NCBI GenBank assembly: GCA_963804045.1
Contig: CAWDOR010000034.1
Location: 62,001-126,000, forward strand
Length of the DNA: 64,000 bases
From: Rhodoblastus sp963804045
GTDB taxonomy: Bacteria > Pseudomonadota > Alphaproteobacteria > Rhizobiales > Beijerinckiaceae
Reading direction: 5' to 3'
Below the pieces are notes generated by a model. It saw nothing but the letters and a program-made list of their open reading frames with translations. It made no database searches and was not told where the DNA came from. Shown one piece after another: positions 1 through 8,269 of this stretch. Each line of letters opens with the position of its first letter. The stretch's first letter is position 1. The position numbers were made by a program, and so were the translations under genes.

Positions 1-795
1 ATAGCGCCGGTCCATCTGGTCGAGGCCGATGGAATCGACATCCAGAAGTTTTAGGGCGCGGTCGGCGATTTCGCGGGTCACCAAAGCGTCGCCATCGACC
101 AGGGCGAAATCGCGCACCCGGCGCAAAAGCCGCCCGGCGATGCGCGGCGTGCCGCGCGCGCGGCGGGCGATTTCATTGGCGCCATCCGCGCTCATCGGGC
201 AATTCATCACCCGCGCCCCGCGCGCGACAATGCTTTGCAGCTCCTCGACCGTGTAAAAATTCATGCGGATGGGAATGCCGAACCGGTCGCGCAGCGGTGT
301 GGTCAGAAGACCCGCCCGCGTCGTGGCGCCGACCAGGGTGAAGCGCGCCAGATCGATTTTCACCGAGCGGGCCGCCGGCCCCTCGCCAATGATGAGATCG
401 AGCTGGAAATCCTCCATGGCCGGATAGAGAATTTCCTCGACCGATGGATTCAGCCGATGGATTTCGTCGATGAACAGCACGTCGCGTTCTTCGAGATTGG
501 TCAATTGCGCGGCGAGATCGCCGGCCTTGGCGATCACCGGACCGGAGGTCGAACGGAAATTCACGCCCAATTCGCGGGCGACGATCTGCGCCAGCGTGGT
601 CTTGCCGAGGCCAGGCGGACCGACGAACAGCACATGATCCAGCGCGTCGCGGCGCGACTTGGCGGCCTCGATGAAAACCTTGAGATTTTTGCGCGCCGCC
701 TCCTGTCCGGTGAAATCGGCCAGGGTCATCGGACGGATCGAGGCTTCGAGATCCTCCTCGCGTTTTTCCGGCGTCAGGATGCGGGGAGAGGTCAC
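1..795 (-). CDS. ruvB: RuvB, Holliday junction branch-migration helicase (C-terminus cut by window edge)
   Basis: RuvB is the hexameric AAA+ motor that, with RuvA, drives branch migration of Holliday junctions. The minus-strand reading begins GTG-Thr-Ser-Pro-Arg at 795 and runs open to base 1, giving 265 residues of a family usually near 345 long; the missing part is the end of the winged-helix domain. Visible motifs are Walker A (GPPGLGKTT), Walker B (LFIDEIHR) and the sensor region VGATTRAG. The GTG start overlaps the ruvA stop by four bases, which indicates translational coupling in a ruvC-ruvA-ruvB operon. Confidence 0.97.
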   Translation of the reverse strand, partial: MTSPRILTPEKREEDLEASIRPMTLADFTGQEAARKNLKVFIEAAKSRRDALDHVLFVGPPGLGKTTLAQIVARELGVNFRSTSGPVIAKAGDLAAQLTNLEERDVLFIDEIHRLNPSVEEILYPAMEDFQLDLIIGEGPAARSVKIDLARFTLVGATTRAGLLTTPLRDRFGIPIRMNFYTVEELQSIVARGARVMNCPMSADGANEIARRARGTPRIAGRLLRRVRDFALVDGDALVTREIADRALKLLDVDSIGLDQMDRRY

Positions 796-1406
796 TGGGC
801 CAGCTCCTTAAGCCCCCGCCGGATCAAGGCCGGAGTTTCCGCGGCCTCGCCCAGCGCTTTCAGGCTCGCGGCGATAGCGGTCGCCGCCTGCGGGCGGCCA
901 TAACCAAGATTGACCAGTGCGGAAATCGCCTCCTGGGCGGCGCTGGAGCCGGCAGGCGCCTCGTCGCCGGCAAGCTGAATCGCCGCCGCATCGACCGCGC
1001 CAAAACCGCCGGCCTTGTCCTTCAATTCGGCGACGATGCGCGCCGCCAGTTTCGGCCCGACGCCGGGCGCGCGAGCGACCGAGACCTTGTCTTGCAGGGC
1101 TATGGCCGAGGCCAAGTCCGAAGGCGGCAGGATCGACAGAATGGCCAGAGCCACTTTGGAGCCGACGCCCTGAACATTCTGCAACAGACGGAACCAGTCG
1201 CGCTCGCTGTCCGAGAGAAAGCCGAACAGCCGGATCGCATCCTCGCGCACCTGGGTTTCGATGGACAACACCGCCGCCTCGCCGGGGCGCGGCAGCTTTT
1301 GCAGCGTGCGGGTCGAGCACGCCACCACATAGCCGACGCCATGCACATCGAGGATCAAATGATCCTCGGAAAGCGAATCCACCACGCCCTTGAGCTTGCC
1401 GATCAT
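792..1406 (-). CDS. ruvA: RuvA, Holliday junction DNA-binding subunit
   Basis: RuvA binds four-way junctions and loads RuvB. The protein has 204 residues, the normal length. It starts MIGKLKGVVD, the usual N-terminal OB-fold opening, and carries the two helix-hairpin-helix segments (LLQNVQGVGSKVALAIL and VARAPGVGPKLAARIV), followed by a flexible linker and a C-terminal domain III (EAISALVNLGYGRPQA) that contacts RuvB. It lies 53 bases after ruvC and overlaps ruvB by four bases. Confidence 0.97.
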   Translation of the reverse strand: MIGKLKGVVDSLSEDHLILDVHGVGYVVACSTRTLQKLPRPGEAAVLSIETQVREDAIRLFGFLSDSERDWFRLLQNVQGVGSKVALAILSILPPSDLASAIALQDKVSVARAPGVGPKLAARIVAELKDKAGGFGAVDAAAIQLAGDEAPAGSSAAQEAISALVNLGYGRPQAATAIAASLKALGEAAETPALIRRGLKELAQ

Positions 1407-1459
1407 TGTTTCCGCCCGATTCGTCGGCGCAGTCTAGCCGATTTGCGCTGTAAACGGCA

Positions 1460-1966
1460 TTATTTGCCGAGCAGCCGCGCCTCGCGCTGTCTCGCGCCGC
1501 GATGCTGGGCGTGACAGATGGCCACCGCCAGCGCGTCGGCGGCGTCGGCGCTTTTGGCGTCGCTGCGCGGCAGCAGCACCTTGATCATCATGGCGACCTG
1601 GGCTTTTTCCGCATGTCCCGCGCCGACCACGGTTTTTTTCACCAGATTGGCGGAATATTCGGCTACGGCGAGACCCGCGAGAGCGGGAACGGTCAACGCC
1701 ACGCCGCGCGCATGGCCAAGCTTCAGCGCCGATTGCGGATCGCGATTGACAAAGGTCTCCTCGACGGCGGCCTCGTCGGGCTCATGCGCGGCGATGACCG
1801 CGACCAAAGCCTCGTGCAACGCGCGCAGCCTTTGCGCCAGATCGCCGTCGGTCGGCGGATGGATGGCGCCCGAGGCGACATAAACAAGGCGCGCGCCCTC
1901 TGCCTCGATCACGCCCCAACCGGTGTGGCGAAGCCCCGGATCAATGCCGAGAATGCGAACGGCCAT
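1460..1966 (-). CDS. ruvC: RuvC, crossover junction endodeoxyribonuclease
   Basis: RuvC is the Holliday junction resolvase with an RNase H fold. The 168 residues match the family. The acidic metal ligands are visible: Asp in ILGIDPGLRHTGWG near residue 8, Glu in AAVEETFVN near residue 70 and the paired Asp in KSADAADALAVAICHA near residues 140-145. It is the first ruv gene, 24 bases after the trcR stop on the same strand, so trcR-ruvC-ruvA-ruvB may be co-transcribed. Confidence 0.97.
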   Translation of the reverse strand: MAVRILGIDPGLRHTGWGVIEAEGARLVYVASGAIHPPTDGDLAQRLRALHEALVAVIAAHEPDEAAVEETFVNRDPQSALKLGHARGVALTVPALAGLAVAEYSANLVKKTVVGAGHAEKAQVAMMIKVLLPRSDAKSADAADALAVAICHAQHRGARQREARLLGK

Positions 1967-1990
1967 GGGCTGCGCCCCGCAAAATGCCGA

Positions 1991-2728
1991 TCATTCCTCG
2001 GTCTTGAGGCCCTTGAGCTTGCCGAAAACGGATTCGACGTCGAATTCCTCGTCCTGCTCCACCACCGGTTTCTTGGCGGAAGAACCGAACACGTCTTCAT
2101 GAGAGACCGGCTGCTCATGGGCCTTCGGCTCATAATAGAAGGGCTGCGTCGTCTCCTCGGCCGAGATCAGCGTCGGGCCAAGATCCTGAACCAGGGCGGG
2201 GCGATCCTTGGCGGCGCGCTGCACTTCGAAATCGAGATCGATCTGCGAGCACAGGCCGAGCGTCACCGGGTCCATGGGCGTCAGCGCCGCGGAATTCCAA
2301 TGGGTGCGCTCGCGAATGGCGGCGATGGTGTTCTTGGTGGTGCCGGCGAGGCGCATGATCTGCGCATCCTTCAGCTCCGGATGGTTGCGCACCAGCCAAA
2401 GAATGGCGTTGGGACGGTCCTGGCGGCGCGACAGCGGCGTATAGCGCGGGCCGCGATGGCGCTTGGCTTCGGGCAGGCGCACCTTGGAGACCGCCAGCTT
2501 GAGCGGATGCGAGGCGTTTTTTTCCGCCGTTTCGATCTCTTCGCGGGTCAACTGGCCCGAGGTGATCGGATCGAGGCCACGGATGCCGGCGCCCACTTCG
2601 CCATCGGCGATTCCCTTGACCTCAAGCGGATGCAATTTGCAGAATTCCGCGATCTGATCGAAAGTCAGCGAGGTGTTTTCCACCAGCCAGATGGCCGTGG
2701 CCTTGGGCATGAGCGGGGCGTTGCTCAT
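1991..2728 (-). CDS. trcR: TrcR-type cell-cycle transcriptional regulator (DUF1013)
   Basis: This is a 245-residue protein of the alphaproteobacterial DUF1013 family, whose Caulobacter member is named TrcR, a cell-cycle transcriptional regulator. The reading opens further upstream, but I take ATG at 2728 (MSNAPLMPKATAIWLVENT) because a GGAG sits just before it and the family starts here. Two helix-turn-helix-like stretches are visible, LTFDQIAEFCKLHPLEVKGIAD (about residues 19-40) and LKDAQIMRLAGTTKNTIAAIRER. The C-terminal tail is acidic. It reads away from the DUF1192 gene across a 170-base divergent promoter region. Confidence 0.88.
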   Translation of the reverse strand: MSNAPLMPKATAIWLVENTSLTFDQIAEFCKLHPLEVKGIADGEVGAGIRGLDPITSGQLTREEIETAEKNASHPLKLAVSKVRLPEAKRHRGPRYTPLSRRQDRPNAILWLVRNHPELKDAQIMRLAGTTKNTIAAIRERTHWNSAALTPMDPVTLGLCSQIDLDFEVQRAAKDRPALVQDLGPTLISAEETTQPFYYEPKAHEQPVSHEDVFGSSAKKPVVEQDEEFDVESVFGKLKGLKTEE

Positions 2729-2898
2729 TTGTGTCTCCTCGAATCTCATCCTTGCGCCGTTGGACGCGCCCTCAGGCGCCGCCCAACCCGGCTGAGGCAG
2801 AGCCTCAAATTTCCATTCATGACGGGAATTCTGGATATATAAGACGAGAACGCCGGAAAGGCAAATTGCGCCCGTGGAGATCGAAAGGGACAAAACCC

Positions 2899-3102
2899 AT
2901 GGCCGGATATGACGAGGATTTTTTCGCGCCGAAGAAACCGGCCCCGAGCCAGCACGTCCTGGGCGAGCCGCTCGACAAATTGTCGGTCGATGAACTCGGC
3001 GAGCGGATCGCGCTGCTGCGCGCCGAAATCGAACGGCTCGAAGCCGTCCGCCTGACCAAGAGCGCATCGCGCGCCGCCGCGGATTCACTGTTCAAGACAT
3101 AA
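2899..3102 (+). CDS. DUF1192 small protein
   Basis: This is a 67-residue protein starting MAGYDEDFFAPKKPA and containing LDKLSVDELGERIALLRAEIERLE, a short helix-rich segment typical of the alphaproteobacterial DUF1192 family. Its function is unknown. I chose ATG at 2899 over the earlier opening of the frame because the family begins with this acidic-aromatic stretch. It lies between trcR and rcdA, a neighbourhood I believe recurs in alphaproteobacteria, so a cell-cycle or envelope role is possible but not shown. Confidence 0.85.
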   Translation: MAGYDEDFFAPKKPAPSQHVLGEPLDKLSVDELGERIALLRAEIERLEAVRLTKSASRAAADSLFKT

Positions 3103-3150
3103 CGTAACGTAATGATTTAAAATATGTTTTTCTCTCAGATGACATTTACC

Positions 3151-3166
3151 TTAACTTGAATTTAAC
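3151..3166. promoter_or_regulatory. CtrA-type binding site upstream of rcdA
   Basis: The sequence TTAACTTGAATTTAAC matches the full CtrA consensus TTAA-N7-TTAAC without mismatch. It lies 278 bases upstream of the rcdA start. RcdA takes part in CtrA proteolysis in Caulobacter, so feedback is plausible. A second, imperfect pair (TTAA-N6-TTAA) lies at 3320-3333. Binding is inferred from the motif only. Confidence 0.6.
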
Positions 3167-3167
3167 A

Positions 3168-3286
3168 TTTTGCCCGTTAACTGACTCCTGCTTCCACAGA
3201 TGTGGGAGCGGCGCGAAATCGGCGCCTTGTCTATGCCTCCCTGTCAAGAAAACTCGCAGAGAGCCGCCGCGCGCGGCTCTTTTTTT
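3168..3286 (+). ncRNA. Candidate small RNA or attenuated leader between DUF1192 and rcdA
   Basis: The 341 bases from 3103 to 3443 hold no convincing ORF. After the CtrA-type box come a hairpin at about 3190-3210 (GCTTCCAC pairing with GTGGGAGC), a second at about 3211-3228 (GGCGC with GCGCC), a single-stranded CU-rich stretch (GCCTCCCTG) that could pair with Shine-Dalgarno sequences, and an intrinsic terminator. This is the shape of a trans-acting small RNA of about 100 bases. The 5' end is a guess; the element could instead attenuate rcdA. Confidence 0.4.
3260..3286 (+). terminator. Intrinsic terminator upstream of rcdA
   Basis: AGAGCCGC (3260-3267) pairs perfectly with GCGGCTCT (3273-3280) across a five-base loop and is followed by six further T residues. 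It stands about 160 bases before rcdA, so it ends either DUF1192 transcription or a separate short RNA. Confidence 0.75.
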
Positions 3287-3443
3287 ACGCCGAGTTGCTT
3301 CCGGCGGTCACGATTAAGGTTAACCAAATTTAAACAAGCGCCGCATCGCATTTGGCGCTATCTTGATTGTGTTCCGAGCCTTTCCGGTTTCGCCAGAGTT
3401 GGGCTGCGGGTTTCGTTGTATTTGTGCGCGTTTCGAGGTGGGT

Positions 3444-3965
3444 ATGTCCCAATTAATTCATCGCGAGGGCGCGGAGCCCGTGTCGTTCGCCGCGCGGCTG
3501 GCCTCTTCCGAGGCGTTCAAGGCCATGTTCCGCGAAGGCATGAGCCTGGTCGAAGACGCCGCCTCCTACCTCGACGGCCCAGGCCGGGAACAGGCCCGCG
3601 ATCTCGGACGCAATGAATCCCTCGCTTATGCCGCCGAGAGCATGCGCCTGACCACGCGGTTGATGCAGTTGGCTTCCTGGCTGCTGCTGCAACGCGCCGT
3701 CAACGAAGGCGAGCTGACCTTCGAACAGGCCATGTCGGAAAAACGCAAGGTCAAGCTGTCGCAGCAGGAAATGGCCAGCGCCCCCGATGTTTTCGAGAAA
3801 CTTCCTCACGATCTGCAAATTCTTGTCAGCGAGTCCCTGCGCCTCCAGGCGCGGATTATTCATCTCGACCAATTGATCTATCTCGATCCCGGAGCGCCGA
3901 TCGCCACCCCGACCGCCAGCCCGGTCGAGGAACAGCTCGCTCGCCTGCGCGCCGCCTTCACTTGA
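3444..3965 (+). CDS. rcdA: RcdA, regulator of CtrA degradation (DUF1465)
   Basis: The 173-residue product belongs to DUF1465, whose Caulobacter member RcdA is an adaptor that, with CpdR and PopA, helps deliver CtrA to ClpXP at the cell pole. The helical core is recognisable in AYAAESMRLTTRLMQLASWLLLQRAV and the helix LPHDLQILVSESLRLQARIIHLDQL near residues 115-140. ATG at 3444 follows GAGGTGGGT and gives the family length; the frame opens earlier but into low-quality sequence. It reads out of a promoter region with a CtrA-type box and stands alone before the polysaccharide island. Confidence 0.88.
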   Translation: MSQLIHREGAEPVSFAARLASSEAFKAMFREGMSLVEDAASYLDGPGREQARDLGRNESLAYAAESMRLTTRLMQLASWLLLQRAVNEGELTFEQAMSEKRKVKLSQQEMASAPDVFEKLPHDLQILVSESLRLQARIIHLDQLIYLDPGAPIATPTASPVEEQLARLRAAFT

Positions 3966-4033
3966 GGCGTAACGCGCAATTAACAGCGACGGCCTAATTT
4001 GCGCCCTGGTTGAGACAAAGCCCCGGGGCGGGA

Positions 4034-5191
4034 ATGAGCGAGAAAACCGGCGTCGCCATCATCGGCTGCGGCTATATTGCCGACGCCTACCGGCATTGCC
4101 TGAAATTTCACGAAACCAGCCTGTGGTTCACCGGGTTTTTCGACCGCGATCCCGCGCGTAACGCCGCCCATGGCGCCTATTGGGGCGGGCGCCCCTATGA
4201 CTCCTTCGACCAGGCGCTGGCCGACGCGGACGTGCGCATCGTCGTCAATCTCACCGAACCGGAAAATCATGCCGGCGTGACCCGCGCCGCGCTTGAAGCC
4301 GGCAAAAACGTCTATTCGGAAAAGCCACTGGCGATGAACCGGGTCGAGGCCATCGCCTTGAGCGATCTCGCCGCGGCCAAAGGGCTGCGGCTGGCCGCCG
4401 CCCCCTGCAATATTCTCGGCGAAAGCGCCCAGACGCTATGGAAGGCCCTGCGCGCGGGGACCATCGGAACGCCCCGCCTCGTCTATGCCGAACTGGACGA
4501 CGGCATGATTCACAAGAGCGATTACCGCAACTGGATCAGCCGCTCCGGCAAGCCCTGGCCCGCGCGCGGCGAATTCGAGACCGGCTGCACCTATGAGCAC
4601 GCCGGCTATGTGTTGAGTGTGCTTTGCGCCATTTTTGGCCCGGCGCGCCGCGTCACTTCCTTTTCGGCGCTGATCTGCCCGGAAAAAAACACCGAGCCGC
4701 CGCTGCCCCATCCGGCGCCGGATTTTTCCGTCGGACTGGTCGAATTCGACGGCGGCCTTGTCGCCCGCGTCACCAATTCGGTGGTGGCGCCCTATGACCA
4801 TCGCCTGCGGGTGATCGGCGACGAGGGCGCGCTGGAAATCCGCGAACCCTGGGATTACGCTTGCCCAGTCAAATTGCGGACCGTGGCCCAGGGGCGGGTG
4901 GCGCGCTATATCGAACGTCGCCTCGGAGGAATAGGCGCGGCCAAGGCTCTGCCCATGGCGCGGCCCCCGGCGATGAAGCCCCGACGGGGCGATCCAACCA
5001 TGGATTTTGCCCGTGGCGTCGCCGAACTCGCCGCCGCTCTGCGCGAAAACCGGCCCTCGCGGCTTGACGTCGATTTCGCCGTTCATATCGCCGAAGTCAC
5101 GGAAATGCTGCAACATCCCGAACGTTTCTCACGACCGGCGCCGGTAGTCTCAAGCTTTGCGCCGATCGCGCCGATGGATTGGGCCCAATGA
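4034..5191 (+). CDS. Gfo/Idh/MocA-family NAD(P)-dependent sugar oxidoreductase
   Basis: This is a 385-residue dehydrogenase. The N-terminal Rossmann fold is marked by VAIIGCGYIADAY (residues 5-17), and the family catalytic EKP motif is present in NVYSEKPLAMNRVEA near residue 97. The C-terminal half is the usual alpha/beta substrate domain. Such enzymes oxidise or reduce nucleotide sugars or free sugars; the substrate cannot be read here. ATG at 4034 is preferred over an in-frame TTG at 4010. It overlaps the next gene by four bases, which places it in polysaccharide metabolism. Confidence 0.85.
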   Translation: MSEKTGVAIIGCGYIADAYRHCLKFHETSLWFTGFFDRDPARNAAHGAYWGGRPYDSFDQALADADVRIVVNLTEPENHAGVTRAALEAGKNVYSEKPLAMNRVEAIALSDLAAAKGLRLAAAPCNILGESAQTLWKALRAGTIGTPRLVYAELDDGMIHKSDYRNWISRSGKPWPARGEFETGCTYEHAGYVLSVLCAIFGPARRVTSFSALICPEKNTEPPLPHPAPDFSVGLVEFDGGLVARVTNSVVAPYDHRLRVIGDEGALEIREPWDYACPVKLRTVAQGRVARYIERRLGGIGAAKALPMARPPAMKPRRGDPTMDFARGVAELAAALRENRPSRLDVDFAVHIAEVTEMLQHPERFSRPAPVVSSFAPIAPMDWAQ

Positions 5192-6108
5192 GCCAGTTCG
5201 ACGCCAACGTCGTCACCCTCTCTTATAGCGGCGATTTCAACTATTGCCGGCTGCTTTGCCAAAGTCTCGACCGCTTCGCGCCGCCGGGGCTGAACCAGCG
5301 GCTTTTCGTCCCGACGCAGGACCGCGCGCTGTTCGCGCCCTTGGCCAATGCAAGCCGAACGATCGGGTCGCAAGACGCCGATCTGCTGCCCGGCTGGCTT
5401 CGTAAAATCCCCATGCCTGGCCCGAAGTTACGGCAGATTTTGCGCCTGCCGCGCCGCAATTTGTACTTCAATCTGTACGGTCGGCCAGTGCGCGGCTGGA
5501 TCGCCCAGCAAATCATGAAAATTTCCGCCGCCGCCGACAGTCCCAATGAAATCATCGTCCACGTCGATAGCGACGGCGTATTCGTCCGGCCCCTGACCGC
5601 CGCAATGTTTCAACGCGCCGATGGCGCGGTGCGTTTCTATCGTAATCCCAAGATTGAAATGCACGACACCCACATCCTTTGGCGCGAGGTCGCCTGTCGC
5701 CTGCTCGACATCGACCCGAACAGCATAAATCCTGGCGATTACATCGGCCTTTGCGTGGTCTGGCGGCGCTCCATCGTGCGGAAAATGATCGAGCGTATCG
5801 AGCAGGTCGGCGGCGCCGACTGGCGCAAGGTTCTCGCCCGCGAGCCGCATTTTTCCGAATATACGCTTTACGGCCTGTTCGTGGAATCTCTCGGCGCGGA
5901 GGCTGCGGGGCACTATATCGACCCAGCTTCGCCAGTGCACGGCGTCTGGGACATCGAACCGGAAACGCCCGAGGACGAGGAAGAACTTATCCAGGGCCTC
6001 GAACCCCATCACATCGCCTTCTTGATCCAGTCGACGGCGCTAATGAGTTTCGAAAAACGCCTGGAGCTCATCGACCGGGCCAACAAGCGCGCCGCACAAC
6101 AAGCTTAA
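5188..6108 (+). CDS. DUF6492-like protein, putative glycosyltransferase
   Basis: This 306-residue soluble protein resembles the DUF6492 family. It has a DxD-like motif in IIVHVDSDGVFVRPL near residue 125, as in GT-A fold glycosyltransferases, and no membrane segments. I chose ATG at 5188, which overlaps the upstream stop by four bases, over an in-frame TTG at 5179. With its coupled oxidoreductase it probably belongs to the sugar-chain assembly genes. Donor and acceptor are unknown. Confidence 0.65.
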   Translation: MSQFDANVVTLSYSGDFNYCRLLCQSLDRFAPPGLNQRLFVPTQDRALFAPLANASRTIGSQDADLLPGWLRKIPMPGPKLRQILRLPRRNLYFNLYGRPVRGWIAQQIMKISAAADSPNEIIVHVDSDGVFVRPLTAAMFQRADGAVRFYRNPKIEMHDTHILWREVACRLLDIDPNSINPGDYIGLCVVWRRSIVRKMIERIEQVGGADWRKVLAREPHFSEYTLYGLFVESLGAEAAGHYIDPASPVHGVWDIEPETPEDEEELIQGLEPHHIAFLIQSTALMSFEKRLELIDRANKRAAQQA

Positions 6109-6253
6109 TTGTTCTCGAGAGACCTTTAAACACGAATATTCACGACGTTCCTTAGTTAAGATAAAATAATTTCCGTAAGACAGAGACTTAAACGGATTGT
6201 CGCGTTGTTGATGGCGTAGTATGTGGCTCGCTCTTCAATGAAAGGCGCGCGAC

Positions 6254-7354
6254 GTGTCATCCAGGCAGCTTTCCACATGCGGACCGTCGCGCGACGGAAC
6301 TTATGAGTCGATCCAGGCTCTGCGCGGCGTCGCGGCGGTTCTGGTGACCTTGTTCCACGCGTCGGAACACGCCTATCATTCGGATCAAGTCTTCCGCATC
6401 GGCAATGCCGGGGTCGACATTTTTTTCGTCATCAGCGGTTTTGTCATGTGGACGGTGACAGCGCGTCGTCCGCCTTCCGCCGCGACTTTCCTGCATCACA
6501 GGCTCGTCAGGCTGGTTCCGCTTTATTATTTTTTCTCGTTGGCCCTGCTCGCCGCCTGGCTGGTTCTGCCTTCCGCCTTTCCCAATATGGCGCCGCCGAC
6601 GGCGAGCCATGTGCTGTTGTCCTTGGCTTTCCTGCCCCACGCCGACCCTTCCGGCCATTTCTTTCCGCTACTGGCGCAAGGCTGGACGCTGAATTATGAA
6701 ATGTTTTTCTATCTGCTGTTCGCCCTGGGGCTGATGCTGCCAAGCGATCGCCGTTTCGCTTCGCTCGCCGCCCTGCTCGCGATTCTACCGGCGGTCGGCC
6801 TATTGCCGCCGGAAGCCTGGCTCCAGAGCGCGCCCGCTCTCGGCTTGCTCAGTCCGCTGTTGATCGAATTTTTGGGCGGCGTCGCCATCGCCCGCTGGGC
6901 GGAAGGCGGAAGGCGGCCAGCCAAAATCTGGCTTTGGGCCGCTCTGGCCCTTGGCTCGGCTTTGCTGCTCCTGCTGCCCAACCCTCCGGCGGATGACGAT
7001 TGGCTGCGGCTGGCCCTGTTCGGCCTGCCCGCCTTCCTGATTGTCGCCGGCGCCGTCGGATTGGAGCTGACGACCCAACATTTCGTCCTGGGCCGGACGC
7101 CCTCGCTGCTCGGCGCCTCATCCTATTCGCTTTATCTCAGCCACACATTCGTGATCTCGCTCGCCGGCAAAATACTGGCCTCCGCGCCCCCATGGATTTT
7201 CGTCGGCGTGGCGACGATGGCCTCGCTCGGCATCGCCATGCTCGTCTATCTGCTTCTGGAAAAGCCGCTGCTGAGCCTCATGCGCGGCAAACGCCGGATT
7301 GTCGGGCGTCCGCTAATTTTTCGTCTGATAGAGCGGATGAATTTCGCCAAATGA
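6254..7354 (+). CDS. Acyltransferase family 3 (OafA/YrhL-like) membrane protein
   Basis: This is a 366-residue integral membrane acyltransferase. The family signature is visible: IQALRGVAAVLVTLFHA near residues 14-30 with the conserved Arg and His, FFVISGFVMW near residue 62, and about ten hydrophobic segments. Such proteins O-acetylate or otherwise acylate surface polysaccharides. GTG at 6254 is the only good start in this frame. Its last 42 bases overlap the tail of the opposite-strand glycosyltransferase. The 145-base upstream gap is AT-rich and probably holds its promoter. Confidence 0.88.
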   Translation: MSSRQLSTCGPSRDGTYESIQALRGVAAVLVTLFHASEHAYHSDQVFRIGNAGVDIFFVISGFVMWTVTARRPPSAATFLHHRLVRLVPLYYFFSLALLAAWLVLPSAFPNMAPPTASHVLLSLAFLPHADPSGHFFPLLAQGWTLNYEMFFYLLFALGLMLPSDRRFASLAALLAILPAVGLLPPEAWLQSAPALGLLSPLLIEFLGGVAIARWAEGGRRPAKIWLWAALALGSALLLLLPNPPADDDWLRLALFGLPAFLIVAGAVGLELTTQHFVLGRTPSLLGASSYSLYLSHTFVISLAGKILASAPPWIFVGVATMASLGIAMLVYLLLEKPLLSLMRGKRRIVGRPLIFRLIERMNFAK

Positions 7355-8269
7355 CAATTTGCCGAGCACGCCGGCCCAACGAAACAAATAATCGGCGCGC
7401 ACGGATTCGCCGCCCGTCAAATGGGCGGGGGCGCGCAGAGCGAGCAAGGCCGCCTGCGCCAAAGCTTTGACGCGAATCACCCAGCGCGCGATCCCCGGAT
7501 GGGCGGCGCCGCGCGCCATGGCTTCCGCGAAAGCCTGCCCGCCGGCATAAAAGCGTCGTCTCAGATAGGCGCGTTCACAACGCGAGGCCGGCACGAATTC
7601 GCCGACCGCGGCTTCCGGCGCCCAGAAAAAGCGTTTTCCGCGTCTCTGCAACCGGCAAAACAGGTCGTAATCCTCGCCGCCGCCCTTGCCGAAGGCCGGA
7701 TCGAATACCGGGTCGTCGCCCAGACAGGTTGCGCGGCGGAAAATGGCGTTATTGGTGGCCATGGCGATCTGGGGCAGCCGTTGCGGCCCAAAGGCGAAAA
7801 GTTCAAAGCCCGCGGGTTCCGCCAATTCGCGCGAAAAAAGATTGCGGATCGCCGGCGTGGTCCGCTCCGGCGCTTCGAAATGGCCGATGACGCAACCAAG
7901 CCAGGCGTCGCCGCGCGTATCGGCAACCGCTTGGAATACCGCACCGAGCCAGCCCGGCTCCAACTCCTGATCGTCGTCGACAAAGGCGACGAAATCCTCG
8001 TTGCTCGCGGCCACTCCGGCATTGCGCGCGACCGAAATATTGGCCGGATGAGCCTCCATCCAGACTATAGGCCAGGGGCTTTTGGCCGCCTCTTCGGCGA
8101 CGACGGTCCGCGCCTCGCCCTCGTCGCTATTGTCCACGACATAGACGCGCACGGATCCATGCGGGCATTTCGGCGCGGCCTGGGCGGCGACGCTGCGCAA
8201 GGCGCTGCGTAGCAGTTCCGCCCGCTTGAACGTGCAGATGACCACAGCGAGCGAAGGCGCCTCACTCAT
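7313..8269 (-). CDS. Family 2 glycosyltransferase
   Basis: This is a 318-residue GT-A fold glycosyltransferase. It begins LAVVICTFKRAELLRSALRSV and carries the nucleotide-sugar DDD motif in EDFVAFVDDDQELEPGW near residue 93 and an acidic motif in FGKGGGEDYDLFCRL. ATG at 8269 follows a strong GGAGG and overlaps the end of the Wzy-like gene by eight bases, so the two are probably translated together. It is related in sequence to the frameshifted glycosyltransferase at 9704. The acceptor is unknown. Confidence 0.88.
   Translation of the reverse strand: MSEAPSLAVVICTFKRAELLRSALRSVAAQAAPKCPHGSVRVYVVDNSDEGEARTVVAEEAAKSPWPIVWMEAHPANISVARNAGVAASNEDFVAFVDDDQELEPGWLGAVFQAVADTRGDAWLGCVIGHFEAPERTTPAIRNLFSRELAEPAGFELFAFGPQRLPQIAMATNNAIFRRATCLGDDPVFDPAFGKGGGEDYDLFCRLQRRGKRFFWAPEAAVGEFVPASRCERAYLRRRFYAGGQAFAEAMARGAAHPGIARWVIRVKALAQAALLALRAPAHLTGGESVRADYLFRWAGVLGKLSFGEIHPLYQTKN

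Noticed and set aside
3320..3333. Second TTAA pair near rcdA as a full CtrA site
   Set aside because: The spacing is six rather than seven bases, so I kept it only as a possible weak site.
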